NCBI GenBank assembly: GCA_035541215.1
Contig: DATKNV010000013.1
Coordinates: 1-64,000, forward strand
DNA from: DASZHJ01 sp035541215
GTDB taxonomy: Bacteria; Pseudomonadota; Alphaproteobacteria; ATCC43930; CGMCC-115725
DNA length: 64,000 nt
Direction of reading: 5' to 3'
The notes under the pieces are model-generated. The model was not told where the DNA came from. It did not search any database and was given only the letters and a program-made list of their open reading frames with translations. Of the stretch, positions 43,133-51,380 are shown piece by piece. The position numbers were made by a program, and so were the translations under genes. Each line of letters begins with the position of its first letter. The stretch's first letter is position 1.

Positions 43133-44701
43133 TCAGTATGCGTTCTGCTGCCGCAGGACGACGATCGCGGTCATGAAGAGGACCTTTAGATCGAGCCAGA
43201 TCGACCAGTTGTCGATGTACCAGAGATCGTATTCGACGCGCTCCCGCGCGCGCTGTGGCGTGTCGATCTCGCCGCGCAAGCCGTGCACCTGAGCCCAGCC
43301 GGTCACACCCGGCTTCACGCGATGCCGCTGGAAATATTCGCCGACGGCCTCGTGATAGAGCCGGTCGCCGGCCTTCATCGCCATTACGTGCGGCCGCGGC
43401 CCCACCAGCGACATGTCGCCGAGCATGACGTTGAGGAGCTGGGGAAGCTCGTCGATGCTCAGGCGGCGGAGAATGCGGCCCACCCGCGTCACCCGGAGAT
43501 CGCCGGGCACCGTCCGATTGGCGCCGCTCGCGTCGGTCTCGCCCTCGCGCATCGTCCGGAACTTGAAGACGCGGATGACGTTGTTGTTGAAGCCGAAGCG
43601 CTCCTGAACGAAGAACGCTGGCCCCTTGCTGTCGAGCCGGATCGCCACCGCGACGAGCGCCATCAGCGGCGCGGTCAAGGCCAGGAGGAAGGCGGCGAGG
43701 ACCTTGTCCTCGACCCATTTCGCGACGCCGCTCCAGTGCTTGAGCGGGCGGTCGACGATCTCGATCATCCGCACCGACGCGGTCTCGCTGATGCCGCGCA
43801 TCGGGAAGACGCCCGCGATGGGATCGAGGCTGAGGCGGAGATCCACCGGGAGCGGGCGAAGCTTGGCGACGAGCTCGCCGATCCGCGCCTCCGCCCGGAG
43901 TGGCAGCGCGATGACGACCTCGTCGATCAGCGACTGACGCACCTGCGCGACGAGATCGTCGGTGGTTCCGACGACTGGATAGCCCGCGACTTCCGACGGC
44001 ACGCGCGTCATCCGGTCGTCGAAGATGCCGGCGATCCTGATCTGGGCGTCGTTGACCGATCGAATCTTGGCGACGATTTGCTGACCCAGCTCGCCCGCTC
44101 CGACGACGGCGATCGCGCGCGTGAGCCGGCCCGTCCGGGTCCAGTAGTCGATCATCAGGCTCGCGCCGATTCGCACCATGGTGAGCGCGGCGAAGCAGAC
44201 CAACGCAAAGAGCAGGGTCCAGACGCGGGAGTAGTTCTGCACCACCCGCGCGGCGAAGCCCACGCTCGTCAGCACCGAGAGCGTGCCGCCCCAGACCAAT
44301 GCGACCCTGCCGACTTGCCAGGCCAAAGGGGAGAGACGCTGAATCCTGTAGCCGCCGAACCTCCGATGGGCATAGACGAAGCCGCCCGCCGCGAGAACGA
44401 TGGCGACCAAATAAAGCTCGTAGAACGTGACGCCGGAGCCGAGCGCCTGGACGAAGAGCTCGAGCGAGCCGAGACCGCCGATGAGGATCGCCAGCGCGTC
44501 CGCGACTTGAACCGTCCCGCAGATCACCTCCGCCGAGACCGATGCCCGCGCGGCGCTGCGCGCCGGGCTCGCCGCCGTTTCCGCGCTTCCCGTGGCCGGC
44601 GTCGCCTGCGTTCGGCGGCCGCGGACGCGCGGCGGCGCGGCGAGGCCGAACTCGCGCTCGCTCCATTGATGATCGCCCGGGGGTTGGGGGATCGCGGTCA
44701 T
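43133..44701 (-). CDS. wcaJ: Undecaprenyl-phosphate glucose phosphotransferase (WcaJ-type initiating transferase)
   Basis: 522 aa from ATG 44701. Four to five N-terminal membrane helices, a CoA-binding-like Rossmann domain (VVGAGELGQQIVAK), one more membrane helix at about 330-350, and the C-terminal bacterial sugar transferase domain with FKFRTMREGE, RRLSIDELPQLLNVMLGDMSLVGPRPH and the tail WYIDNWSIWLDLKVLFMT. It transfers a sugar-1-phosphate (commonly glucose) to undecaprenyl phosphate, the first step of EPS assembly. The first 45 residues are Ala/Arg/Pro-rich and disordered. Confidence 0.85.
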   Translation of the reverse strand: MTAIPQPPGDHQWSEREFGLAAPPRVRGRRTQATPATGSAETAASPARSAARASVSAEVICGTVQVADALAILIGGLGSLELFVQALGSGVTFYELYLVAIVLAAGGFVYAHRRFGGYRIQRLSPLAWQVGRVALVWGGTLSVLTSVGFAARVVQNYSRVWTLLFALVCFAALTMVRIGASLMIDYWTRTGRLTRAIAVVGAGELGQQIVAKIRSVNDAQIRIAGIFDDRMTRVPSEVAGYPVVGTTDDLVAQVRQSLIDEVVIALPLRAEARIGELVAKLRPLPVDLRLSLDPIAGVFPMRGISETASVRMIEIVDRPLKHWSGVAKWVEDKVLAAFLLALTAPLMALVAVAIRLDSKGPAFFVQERFGFNNNVIRVFKFRTMREGETDASGANRTVPGDLRVTRVGRILRRLSIDELPQLLNVMLGDMSLVGPRPHVMAMKAGDRLYHEAVGEYFQRHRVKPGVTGWAQVHGLRGEIDTPQRARERVEYDLWYIDNWSIWLDLKVLFMTAIVVLRQQNAY

Positions 44702-45306
44702 CGACGTGGGCTCGATTGGGCTCCCCGATGCGTGCGCCAAAGCGACGCGTCTTGCCGGCCGCCCCCCAACTCGCCGACGGAGGAACCGGCTTCGAGCCAA
44801 CGGAGGTTCCGGCGAAGCGTCGCCGCACAGATTGCCCACTATTGTGGAAAATTCTTTAAACGGCCTATCCGTACAAAAGAGGCAGATGCCCGCACAGCAC
44901 GCGGCGCGGGCCTTGAGCTCGTCCAAAGGAAGTGGGAGCCGGCCCTCCCCGGTGTCGATCCGGCCGTCGCAGATCCCTTCAATTGCGCGATTTTCAGCGT
45001 GAATTTCCTGAGAGTGGCGCGGACCGGTGTCGGTCTTCTGGACCCCGCGAGGTCGGGATCGTGGTTAAGGGACTAGTCAGAAATGGAGAGCTATTGCCCA
45101 TGCGCCGGATCGTCGCATCTCCTCGAAATGATGGGCTCCGGTCGCGCCGCGTCCGATGCGCTCCTCTACGGATTTCCGAAGGAGCGCTTCGCGAAGCCGC
45201 GCAAGAGCCTTCGCGGGCTCGCGGCACGGGGGGGTGCGGCTTCTCGCGGGCCGGCCGAAAGACCTCGTCCGGGCCATCACGAGCTTCTTCGGCCTTTGAT
45301 ACGCGC
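44702..45306. other. Intergenic region between the EPS locus and the nucleotide-signalling operon
   Basis: About 600 bases. Upstream of the initiating transferase there is an AT-rich patch near 44840-44880 that may hold its promoter (on the minus strand). A plus-strand reading at 45083-45388 overlaps the next gene on the opposite strand and looks like a shadow. No repeat, tRNA or CRP-type box was seen. Confidence 0.45.
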
Positions 45307-47208
45307 TCAGCTCAGCTCCACCGTCTTCACGTCGAAGAGCGCAACCCAGTCCTCGACGTCCGCGATCATCATGGCGCCGGCCCCGTAGATCTCCTCCACC
45401 AGCCGCTCCGTGCTCAGCGGGCCCGCGAGCGGCAGGTGAGAAAGCCGCTCCGCGATCTGCCGAAGGCGCCGGTGCAGGCGCTCGGAATTCTTCGCGACGA
45501 TCTCGAATTCCGCCTGGGCGCGGAGCGCAAAGGCCGCGGCCGAGAGCGCGGGCAGCGCCACTCCGAGGACGGCGAGCGCCTCGATCGCGCGATGCGCGAC
45601 GGAGCACGCGGATTGATCGGCGGCGAAGACGAGGAGCGCGATCTTCGTGAGCGCGGCGAGGAAGGTGCCGGCGAAGCAGAGGAGACCGAGCGTTCCTAGT
45701 CGGCGCGCGACGGTGCCGGCGCGCGATGCGTTGAGCTCGTGAAACTCGATCTGCTCCGCGAGCAGCCCATCGACGTAGCGCCCGCGCACCGAGCGCAGGT
45801 ACTCTGCCTCGTAGCGGGCGGCGGGGACGCCGATCTCGCGCACCGCGGCGCTGAAGTACCAAAGCACCCAATCCTGCCGCCGCGCGGTGCGGGCCCCGTG
45901 CGTCGAGAGGATCGCCGCGCGGTTGATCGGCAGCGTCCGCCCCAGCAGGACCAGATAGGCCATCTGCCGCATGAGTTCCGCGAGGATGCGATAATCGATC
46001 CAGCGGTCGTGCCAGCGCCGGATGCGGTCCATGGCGACGAGCCCGCCGATCGCCGCGAGCGAGGCGATCTCGAGCAGCACGAAGGGCCAGCCGGGATCCA
46101 CGGCGAAGGCGAGCCCGGCGCAAGTGAGCGCCGCCGCGCCCAGGACGAAGAGCGCGAGGAAGGTCGACCGGTGACAGTGCGAGTAGAAGAGCGCAACCGC
46201 GTCGGCGCGATCGCGGATGCGCTCATAGGCCGCGATCTTCTCGAGCTGCGGTGGCGTCAGCGCCTGGCGCACGGTGTAGGAGGGCGCGACGGCCGCGTGC
46301 CGCTGCGAGCCGCCGCGTGGGAGCGTGAAGAGCCTGCGGAAGCGCTCGAAGGCGAGCATCGGCCCCTTCGAGGGCCGCACCCGCTCGTCGTAGAACTGCT
46401 GCAGCGGCGAGCCCGCCTGGTAAGGAAGACGCCGCAGGCGCCCCCTGAGGCCGCGCCAGATGCCGACCGCCACGGTCTCGTCCTCGGGCAGCGCCGCAGG
46501 CGGCTCCAGCAAGGCCTTCAGGTGATCGGCCAGGTCGTCGAGCGCATCCGCGGTCGACGGCATCGGAAGCTCCAGCGCATCGCGCTCGACCAGCAGCCGC
46601 ATCGCCGCGGGGGCGTCGGCCGGGATCCAAAGCACGGGAACGCCGGTCCGCAACGCGAAGGTCACGATGTCGGCGGTGCCGCCGAGCCCGGCCGGGCGGT
46701 CGCGCTGCCAGACCGCGATCACGACGTCGGCGCTCCGGACGACGAAGCGGCCCACCGCGTAATAGCTTTGGTCGCCCGTCGCCTTTCCGCGGCCGCCGTC
46801 GAGGGCGATCGTCCCCTCCTCCGCATCGGCACGCGCCAGCAGGCGCCGGAATTCCGTCTTGCTCTCCTCCGTCTCGAAATCCTTCTCGTATTCCGGCTGC
46901 GCGAAGGGCAGCGGCGCGAGCAGCCGGTATCCGAGCCGCGAGGCCTCCTCGGCGGCGAGGCGGTCGGCCCCCTCCGCAAGCGGCGAGATCATCCGCAGCA
47001 ATGGCGGCTCCTCGCGATAGGCTCTGCTCTCGCGGTTCACTGCGGCGACCGCGTTGGCGGCATCGCGGATCGCCGCGAGCGCAACGGCGATCTGCGACCT
47101 TATTGCCGCGCCGTTCTCGGCGTAGGCCGTGAAGATGTCGCGATGGCCCGTGATCCCCACGCGGATCGCGATGCGCGGCCGCGGGTCCGGGCCGGCTCCT
47201 GCGCTCAA
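45307..47208 (-). CDS. SLOG-domain nucleotide sensor fused to a SLATT-type membrane domain
   Basis: 633 aa. Residues 10-230 form a SLOG (Rossmann-like, LSDAT type) domain: VGITGHRDI, then SPLAEGADRLAAEEASR and VVIAVWQRD with TADIVTFAL. Residues 290-600 carry two pairs of membrane helices (about 305-355 and 480-560) and the SLATT signature RRWHDRWIDYRILAELMRQ. By comparison with families described in prokaryotic conflict systems, the SLOG part should sense a nucleotide and the membrane part act as a pore or membrane-damaging effector. The start is TTG 47208, overlapping the upstream stop (TTGA); no ATG precedes the first strand. Last gene of a four-gene operon. Confidence 0.65.
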   Translation of the reverse strand: MSAGAGPDPRPRIAIRVGITGHRDIFTAYAENGAAIRSQIAVALAAIRDAANAVAAVNRESRAYREEPPLLRMISPLAEGADRLAAEEASRLGYRLLAPLPFAQPEYEKDFETEESKTEFRRLLARADAEEGTIALDGGRGKATGDQSYYAVGRFVVRSADVVIAVWQRDRPAGLGGTADIVTFALRTGVPVLWIPADAPAAMRLLVERDALELPMPSTADALDDLADHLKALLEPPAALPEDETVAVGIWRGLRGRLRRLPYQAGSPLQQFYDERVRPSKGPMLAFERFRRLFTLPRGGSQRHAAVAPSYTVRQALTPPQLEKIAAYERIRDRADAVALFYSHCHRSTFLALFVLGAAALTCAGLAFAVDPGWPFVLLEIASLAAIGGLVAMDRIRRWHDRWIDYRILAELMRQMAYLVLLGRTLPINRAAILSTHGARTARRQDWVLWYFSAAVREIGVPAARYEAEYLRSVRGRYVDGLLAEQIEFHELNASRAGTVARRLGTLGLLCFAGTFLAALTKIALLVFAADQSACSVAHRAIEALAVLGVALPALSAAAFALRAQAEFEIVAKNSERLHRRLRQIAERLSHLPLAGPLSTERLVEEIYGAGAMMIADVEDWVALFDVKTVELS

Positions 47209-49598
47209 GGAGAATTTTCCGACAGAAGCGCGAAAACGGCGATGCGCCCGCCGCCGCCGACGGCGCCGACCTTCCCCGCGAATTCCGTCTCGCCCTCGTA
47301 GCCCGAGAGCAGCAGCTCGCAATGGAACGGCTCGGTCGCGTAGACGCCGCGGCGGGAGACCGCGGGCCGGCGCGGCGCCAGCATCGCCTGCTGGAGCGCG
47401 AGGCTCGCCGCGCGCGGCTCCGTCACCGGAGCGAGATCGCAGGTGACGCAGGCCTCCGCCTTTTGCGCGAGACGCGCGGCGAAGGCTGCCGCCTCGAGCG
47501 CGCTCGCGACGAGCCAGACCCGGCATCCGCCCTCTAGCGTCACGGGCCTCCCCAGCGCATTGGCCGCCGCGTCGCCCGCCGCACCGGCATCGCCGTCGAG
47601 ACACACGAAGGCCGGCGGAACGGGCCCCGCGGGGCCTCGCTGCTCCGCGAGCCGCGCGGGATCGACGGTATCGGGCCCGGCGACGATCCGTTGTCCGGCC
47701 GCGCGCCAGGTTCGCATCGCCGCCCCCGCGACCGAGGTGCCGCCGCCGTCCCAGCCGAGGCAGAGCTGGATGCTCTCGCTCTCGAGCTCGCGTGCCCGCT
47801 GGATCGCCTGTCCCATTGCGAGACGCGAGGTCAGATAGCGGTCGTCGCCGGTTCCGGCCGACGTCTCCTGGCCGAAAGCGGCGATGCGGGCCGCGCGGTC
47901 GAGACAGGCGGCGCTGCGCCGCGCCCATTCGGCATGTCCCGGCAGCTTCACGCGGCCGGATTGCGCGATCACCCGGTCCGGCAGCACCGCGTTGAATTCG
48001 GCACCCGCTTCGATCAGCGTCTCCGCGGCGACGATCTCCGCGGGATTGGCGAGGCCGCCGAAGATCCAGGCGGGCTCCGCGCGCCCCGCAAGCGCACGCA
48101 GACCCGCCGCGAATCTCCCCTCGTCGAAGGGCTCCGAGAATCCGCCATCGGCGATGAAATGCGCGACCGGCGGCTGACGGAGCGCATCGAGGATGCGGCG
48201 CTCCGGCACCTCCAGGAGGCCGCAGAGCATGCGCATTTGCCGCCGCGTGCTCGCGATCTTGCCGCGATCGGCGTCGTTGCACTGGCGCGCGCGCTCGAGG
48301 AGCTGTGCGGCGCGCTCGACCTTGCCGAGGACGAGCGCCGCCTCGGCCGCGCTCGCGATCTCGTAATAGGAGCCGGGATCGTCGCCCAAATGGCGGAGGA
48401 CCTCCGTCGCGACCTCGCGCGCACGCGCGCGGTCACCCGCCGCGATGAACATCGTGGCGGCGTTGATGGCGGCGTAATAGCCGCCGAACTTCTTGTGGAC
48501 GGCCTCGTAGCATTCCGCCGACCCAAGCGCCAAGGCGCGCTTGGCGGAGCGGTCGCGCTCCTGAGCCCAAAGGTCCTTCCTCAGCCGCGCCTCGAGCGCC
48601 GCCGCGTCCTCGTCCGCCGCATTCTCCGCGAGGTCGAACTCCCGGAGCATCCGCCAGGCCTCGTGCACGGCGCCGGAACGCGCGCTCGCGAGCACCGCGC
48701 GATGCCGGATCAGAGGATCGCGCGCGAGCGAGGGCCGGCGCAGCGCCTCGAGCGCGAGCTCCCAGGCCTCGAGGTTGCAGCCGCGGGCGAGCGCGAGGTC
48801 GATCTGGTCGAGCCAGGTGGCGGCGTTCCAGCCGCCGCGGCTCCCGCGCCGCATCTTCGCGAAGATGCGGAGGCGGTCGAGCTGAAGGATGGTGAGGCGC
48901 TGCTGCTTGTCGACGGCGATGATGCCGCCGTCCTGCCAGAGGTTGAGCGCCTCGAGGACGCTCCGGCGGTCGACCCCGAGGGCGAGCGCGAGCTTGCCGT
49001 GGGTGAGGCGCTCGGGGATCTGAATTTGCGCGCCCTCGCGCACGCCCAGATGCTCCGCGCGGCGCAGCAGATAGCGCGCGAGGCGGATCTCCACGAGCCC
49101 CGCGAAGGCGAGCCCGTCGATGAGCGAGAGCAGCTCCGCCATCTCGCCCGCGAGCTTGGCGCCGACGGCCTGCGCCACCGCCGGCTCCTCCGCGACGAAG
49201 GCGCGGAACTCCGCGGCGGGGATCTCGATGATCGCGGAATTGGTGACGGAGACGGCGCGCAGCGAGGCGAGCGCGCCCGGCGCGCCCTCGCGGGCGCTCG
49301 CCATCGTCATCGCCTCGCCGAAACTGTCGCCGCGGCCGAGGAGCGCCACCGAGAGGCTCTGATCGCCCTCCTCGGAGGTCGCGAAGATCTCGGAGACGCC
49401 GTGCTCGACGACGCAGACGATGCGCTGGGCGCGCTCGGTGGTCGCGATGACCTCGCCCGCGGCATAGGCGCGGAGCCGCGAGGCCTGCGCGAGCGCGTCG
49501 ATCCGCTCGGGCGCCGCCGGCTTGAAGACGCGCGAGGCCCGCATCACCGCCGCCATGAAGCCGCGGTCGATGCTGGGCGCGCGCGTGTTTGCCGGCAT
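47205..49598 (-). CDS. Crp-like/TPR-S protein with a degenerate nucleotide-cyclase domain
   Basis: 797 aa from ATG 49598, overlapping the cyclase stop (ATGA). Order: cNMP-binding-like beta-barrel (about 20-150, GDSFGEAMTM), Crp-type winged helix (about 190-240, ERLTHGKLALALGVDRRSVLE), TPR-S repeats (about 245-480, YYAAINAATMFIAAGD and STRRQMRML), a Rossmann-like S region, then a C-terminal domain (about 655-795) aligning with the cyclase of the neighbouring gene. Examples are VYATEPFHCELLL against IYVTEQFAATLYC, and WLVASALEAAAFAARLAQ against YLVVSGVSTAARCCLALQ. Both metal-binding Asp motifs of the cyclase are lost. The phosphate-binding Arg of CRP (Arg82) appears replaced by Ala, so ligand binding may be altered. 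Confidence 0.7.
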   Translation of the reverse strand: MPANTRAPSIDRGFMAAVMRASRVFKPAAPERIDALAQASRLRAYAAGEVIATTERAQRIVCVVEHGVSEIFATSEEGDQSLSVALLGRGDSFGEAMTMASAREGAPGALASLRAVSVTNSAIIEIPAAEFRAFVAEEPAVAQAVGAKLAGEMAELLSLIDGLAFAGLVEIRLARYLLRRAEHLGVREGAQIQIPERLTHGKLALALGVDRRSVLEALNLWQDGGIIAVDKQQRLTILQLDRLRIFAKMRRGSRGGWNAATWLDQIDLALARGCNLEAWELALEALRRPSLARDPLIRHRAVLASARSGAVHEAWRMLREFDLAENAADEDAAALEARLRKDLWAQERDRSAKRALALGSAECYEAVHKKFGGYYAAINAATMFIAAGDRARAREVATEVLRHLGDDPGSYYEIASAAEAALVLGKVERAAQLLERARQCNDADRGKIASTRRQMRMLCGLLEVPERRILDALRQPPVAHFIADGGFSEPFDEGRFAAGLRALAGRAEPAWIFGGLANPAEIVAAETLIEAGAEFNAVLPDRVIAQSGRVKLPGHAEWARRSAACLDRAARIAAFGQETSAGTGDDRYLTSRLAMGQAIQRARELESESIQLCLGWDGGGTSVAGAAMRTWRAAGQRIVAGPDTVDPARLAEQRGPAGPVPPAFVCLDGDAGAAGDAAANALGRPVTLEGGCRVWLVASALEAAAFAARLAQKAEACVTCDLAPVTEPRAASLALQQAMLAPRRPAVSRRGVYATEPFHCELLLSGYEGETEFAGKVGAVGGGGRIAVFALLSENSP

Positions 49599-51370
49599 CA
49601 CTCGCCCGGCCGCGAGCGGCGCAGCGAGTACATGCGGCACGCGCCGTATCCCTTGGCCATCGGCTGAATCCCCACGTACTCGCAGCGGAACTCGCCGCCG
49701 GCCTCGCAATAGAGCGTCGCCGCGAATTGCTCCGTGACGTAGATCGCGCCCACTTCGGTCACGGGCTCGATGCGCGCGGTCCGGATGATCTCGGTGCCGA
49801 AGAACTTGTTGCGCTTGGTGACGCGGTCGTAGCCGCGGCTCACCGGCCCCACATGAGCGCCGACGCGAAGCCCCTGCACCGTCGGCAGCCCCACCCGCTT
49901 CAGCCGCTCCGGCCGCATCGTCTCCTGGAGCGCAAGGCAGCAGCGTGCCGCGGTCGAGACGCCGGAGACCACGAGATAGATGCCGTCCCCCGCGGTCTCC
50001 GCATATTCGACGGCGGCGCCGAAGGGCTCGAGCGCGTCGCCGAAGCCGCCGATGACGTGATCCAGAAAGCCCGCCATGTCGCGCTCGGCGAGCGTGCTGA
50101 AGCCCTTGACGTCGCCGAAGACGAGCGCGCGCTTGACGCGCACCGGAGGCGGCGGGTCCTGGGGCGGTGCCCCGACGCGGCCGGGCTTGCGCGCGAGGAG
50201 CGCTGCCGGCGTTAAGATGAGCGCGGACCGCTGCGCCTCGATCGCTATCCGGCGCGCCGGCGCGTCGAGTGCCTCCGCGCGCAGCAAGGTGAGCCCCATC
50301 ATCTGCTCGAGGCAAAGCGAGAGCGAGGTCGGCTCATCCGCCTCGCCGGACTCGGTGACGACGCTCACGGAGCTCCTGCGGTCGAGGCAGCGTTGGTAGG
50401 GCTCTTTCCACCGCGGCGCCGCCGCCTCCAGCGCCTCGAGGCAGGTCTTCTCGCTCGCCGACAGCACCAGGTTGAGCTGCGCCTTCCTGGCGATGAGCGC
50501 CTCGGCGAGGCAGATGTCCAGGGGATCGAGGAGGGTCACGTAGACGGCGGCGCCCTCGGCCCGTGGCAGCACGCGATCGAGCTCCCGCTCGAGATTGGCC
50601 CGCGCCGCGTCGCTCCCGTCGAAAGCCGGCGCGGCCGCTCCGCGATCCCGGAGGAAGCACGCGACCTCGGGCTCGCCCAGCGCGTCGATCAGCTCGCGGC
50701 CCAGCCCCTTTGCCTTGCTGAGCCAGCGCATCTGCTTGCGCGTCGCGGCGATCTCGTCTTGCGCGGCCTTGGGCAATTTTGCCGCGCGCCACAGCGTCGC
50801 GGCCGCCGCAGCAATGTCGTCGAGCAGGACCAGCGCCTCGCCTTGGGTCGCGAGCGTCCAGTAATTCTCGGCCTCGCCCCGCGCGAGGCGCAGCGCCTCG
50901 CCCGCCATCGTCTTGGAGCGCTCGACGTCTCCCGCGAGGAACCACATGCTCGCGGCGTTGATGGCGGGGTAATAGCTGTCGCCGCCGCGCCGGAACACCG
51001 CCTCGTAGGCGGCCGCGGACGCCCTGAGGAGCCGGGTCTGCTCCTCGCCCGAGGCCTCGACGGCGCGGTCCTTGAAGAGGCGCGCCTCCAACGCCCCGAA
51101 TTCGTTGACGAGATGGCCGCTCGCGATCACCGCGATCCTGCCCTTCGCCTCGAGGTCGGCGAGCCGCGCCTGCGCGCGATTGGTGGCGCCCGCGCGCGCC
51201 AGCGCGAGCAGCGCCTGGTATTCGAGCTCCATCGCCTCCGGATGCTCGGCGAGGCCGCGCCGGGCCAAATCGAACATCTTGAAGTAGTCGGCCTCTTTCT
51301 TCCGGACCTCGTTGACCCGCTGCAGCCAGGTCTCGACGGGCGTCTTCTCGGCCGTGCTGCCCGTGTCCAT
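49598..51370 (-). CDS. TPR-S-linked class III nucleotide cyclase
   Basis: 590 aa from ATG 51370 with GGAG/GAGGGGG upstream. Residues 1-230 are TPR-S repeats (YYPAINAASMWFLAGD, ATRKQMRWLSKA), 230-400 a Rossmann-like S region, and 410-585 a class III cyclase domain. Metal-binding Asp residues are in VFGDVKGFS (about 416) and ETAGDGIYLV (about 455). The purine-selecting positions read Glu (in ETAGDG) and Lys (in NKFFG, about 520). These are neither the Lys/Asp of adenylyl nor the Glu/Cys of guanylyl cyclases, and the transition-state Asn is Ile. So the product (cAMP, cGMP, cUMP or cCMP) is open. Cytoplasmic. The TPR-S scaffold has been predicted to sense NAD-derived signals. Confidence 0.75.
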   Translation of the reverse strand: MDTGSTAEKTPVETWLQRVNEVRKKEADYFKMFDLARRGLAEHPEAMELEYQALLALARAGATNRAQARLADLEAKGRIAVIASGHLVNEFGALEARLFKDRAVEASGEEQTRLLRASAAAYEAVFRRGGDSYYPAINAASMWFLAGDVERSKTMAGEALRLARGEAENYWTLATQGEALVLLDDIAAAAATLWRAAKLPKAAQDEIAATRKQMRWLSKAKGLGRELIDALGEPEVACFLRDRGAAAPAFDGSDAARANLERELDRVLPRAEGAAVYVTLLDPLDICLAEALIARKAQLNLVLSASEKTCLEALEAAAPRWKEPYQRCLDRRSSVSVVTESGEADEPTSLSLCLEQMMGLTLLRAEALDAPARRIAIEAQRSALILTPAALLARKPGRVGAPPQDPPPPVRVKRALVFGDVKGFSTLAERDMAGFLDHVIGGFGDALEPFGAAVEYAETAGDGIYLVVSGVSTAARCCLALQETMRPERLKRVGLPTVQGLRVGAHVGPVSRGYDRVTKRNKFFGTEIIRTARIEPVTEVGAIYVTEQFAATLYCEAGGEFRCEYVGIQPMAKGYGACRMYSLRRSRPGE

Positions 51371-51380
51371 CTCCGCCCCC

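Noticed and set aside
45083..45388. A 101-codon plus-strand reading upstream of the SLOG-SLATT gene end
   Set aside because: Its second half lies antisense to the SLOG-SLATT gene and its composition (Arg/Ser/Ala/Pro) is that of a GC-rich shadow frame.
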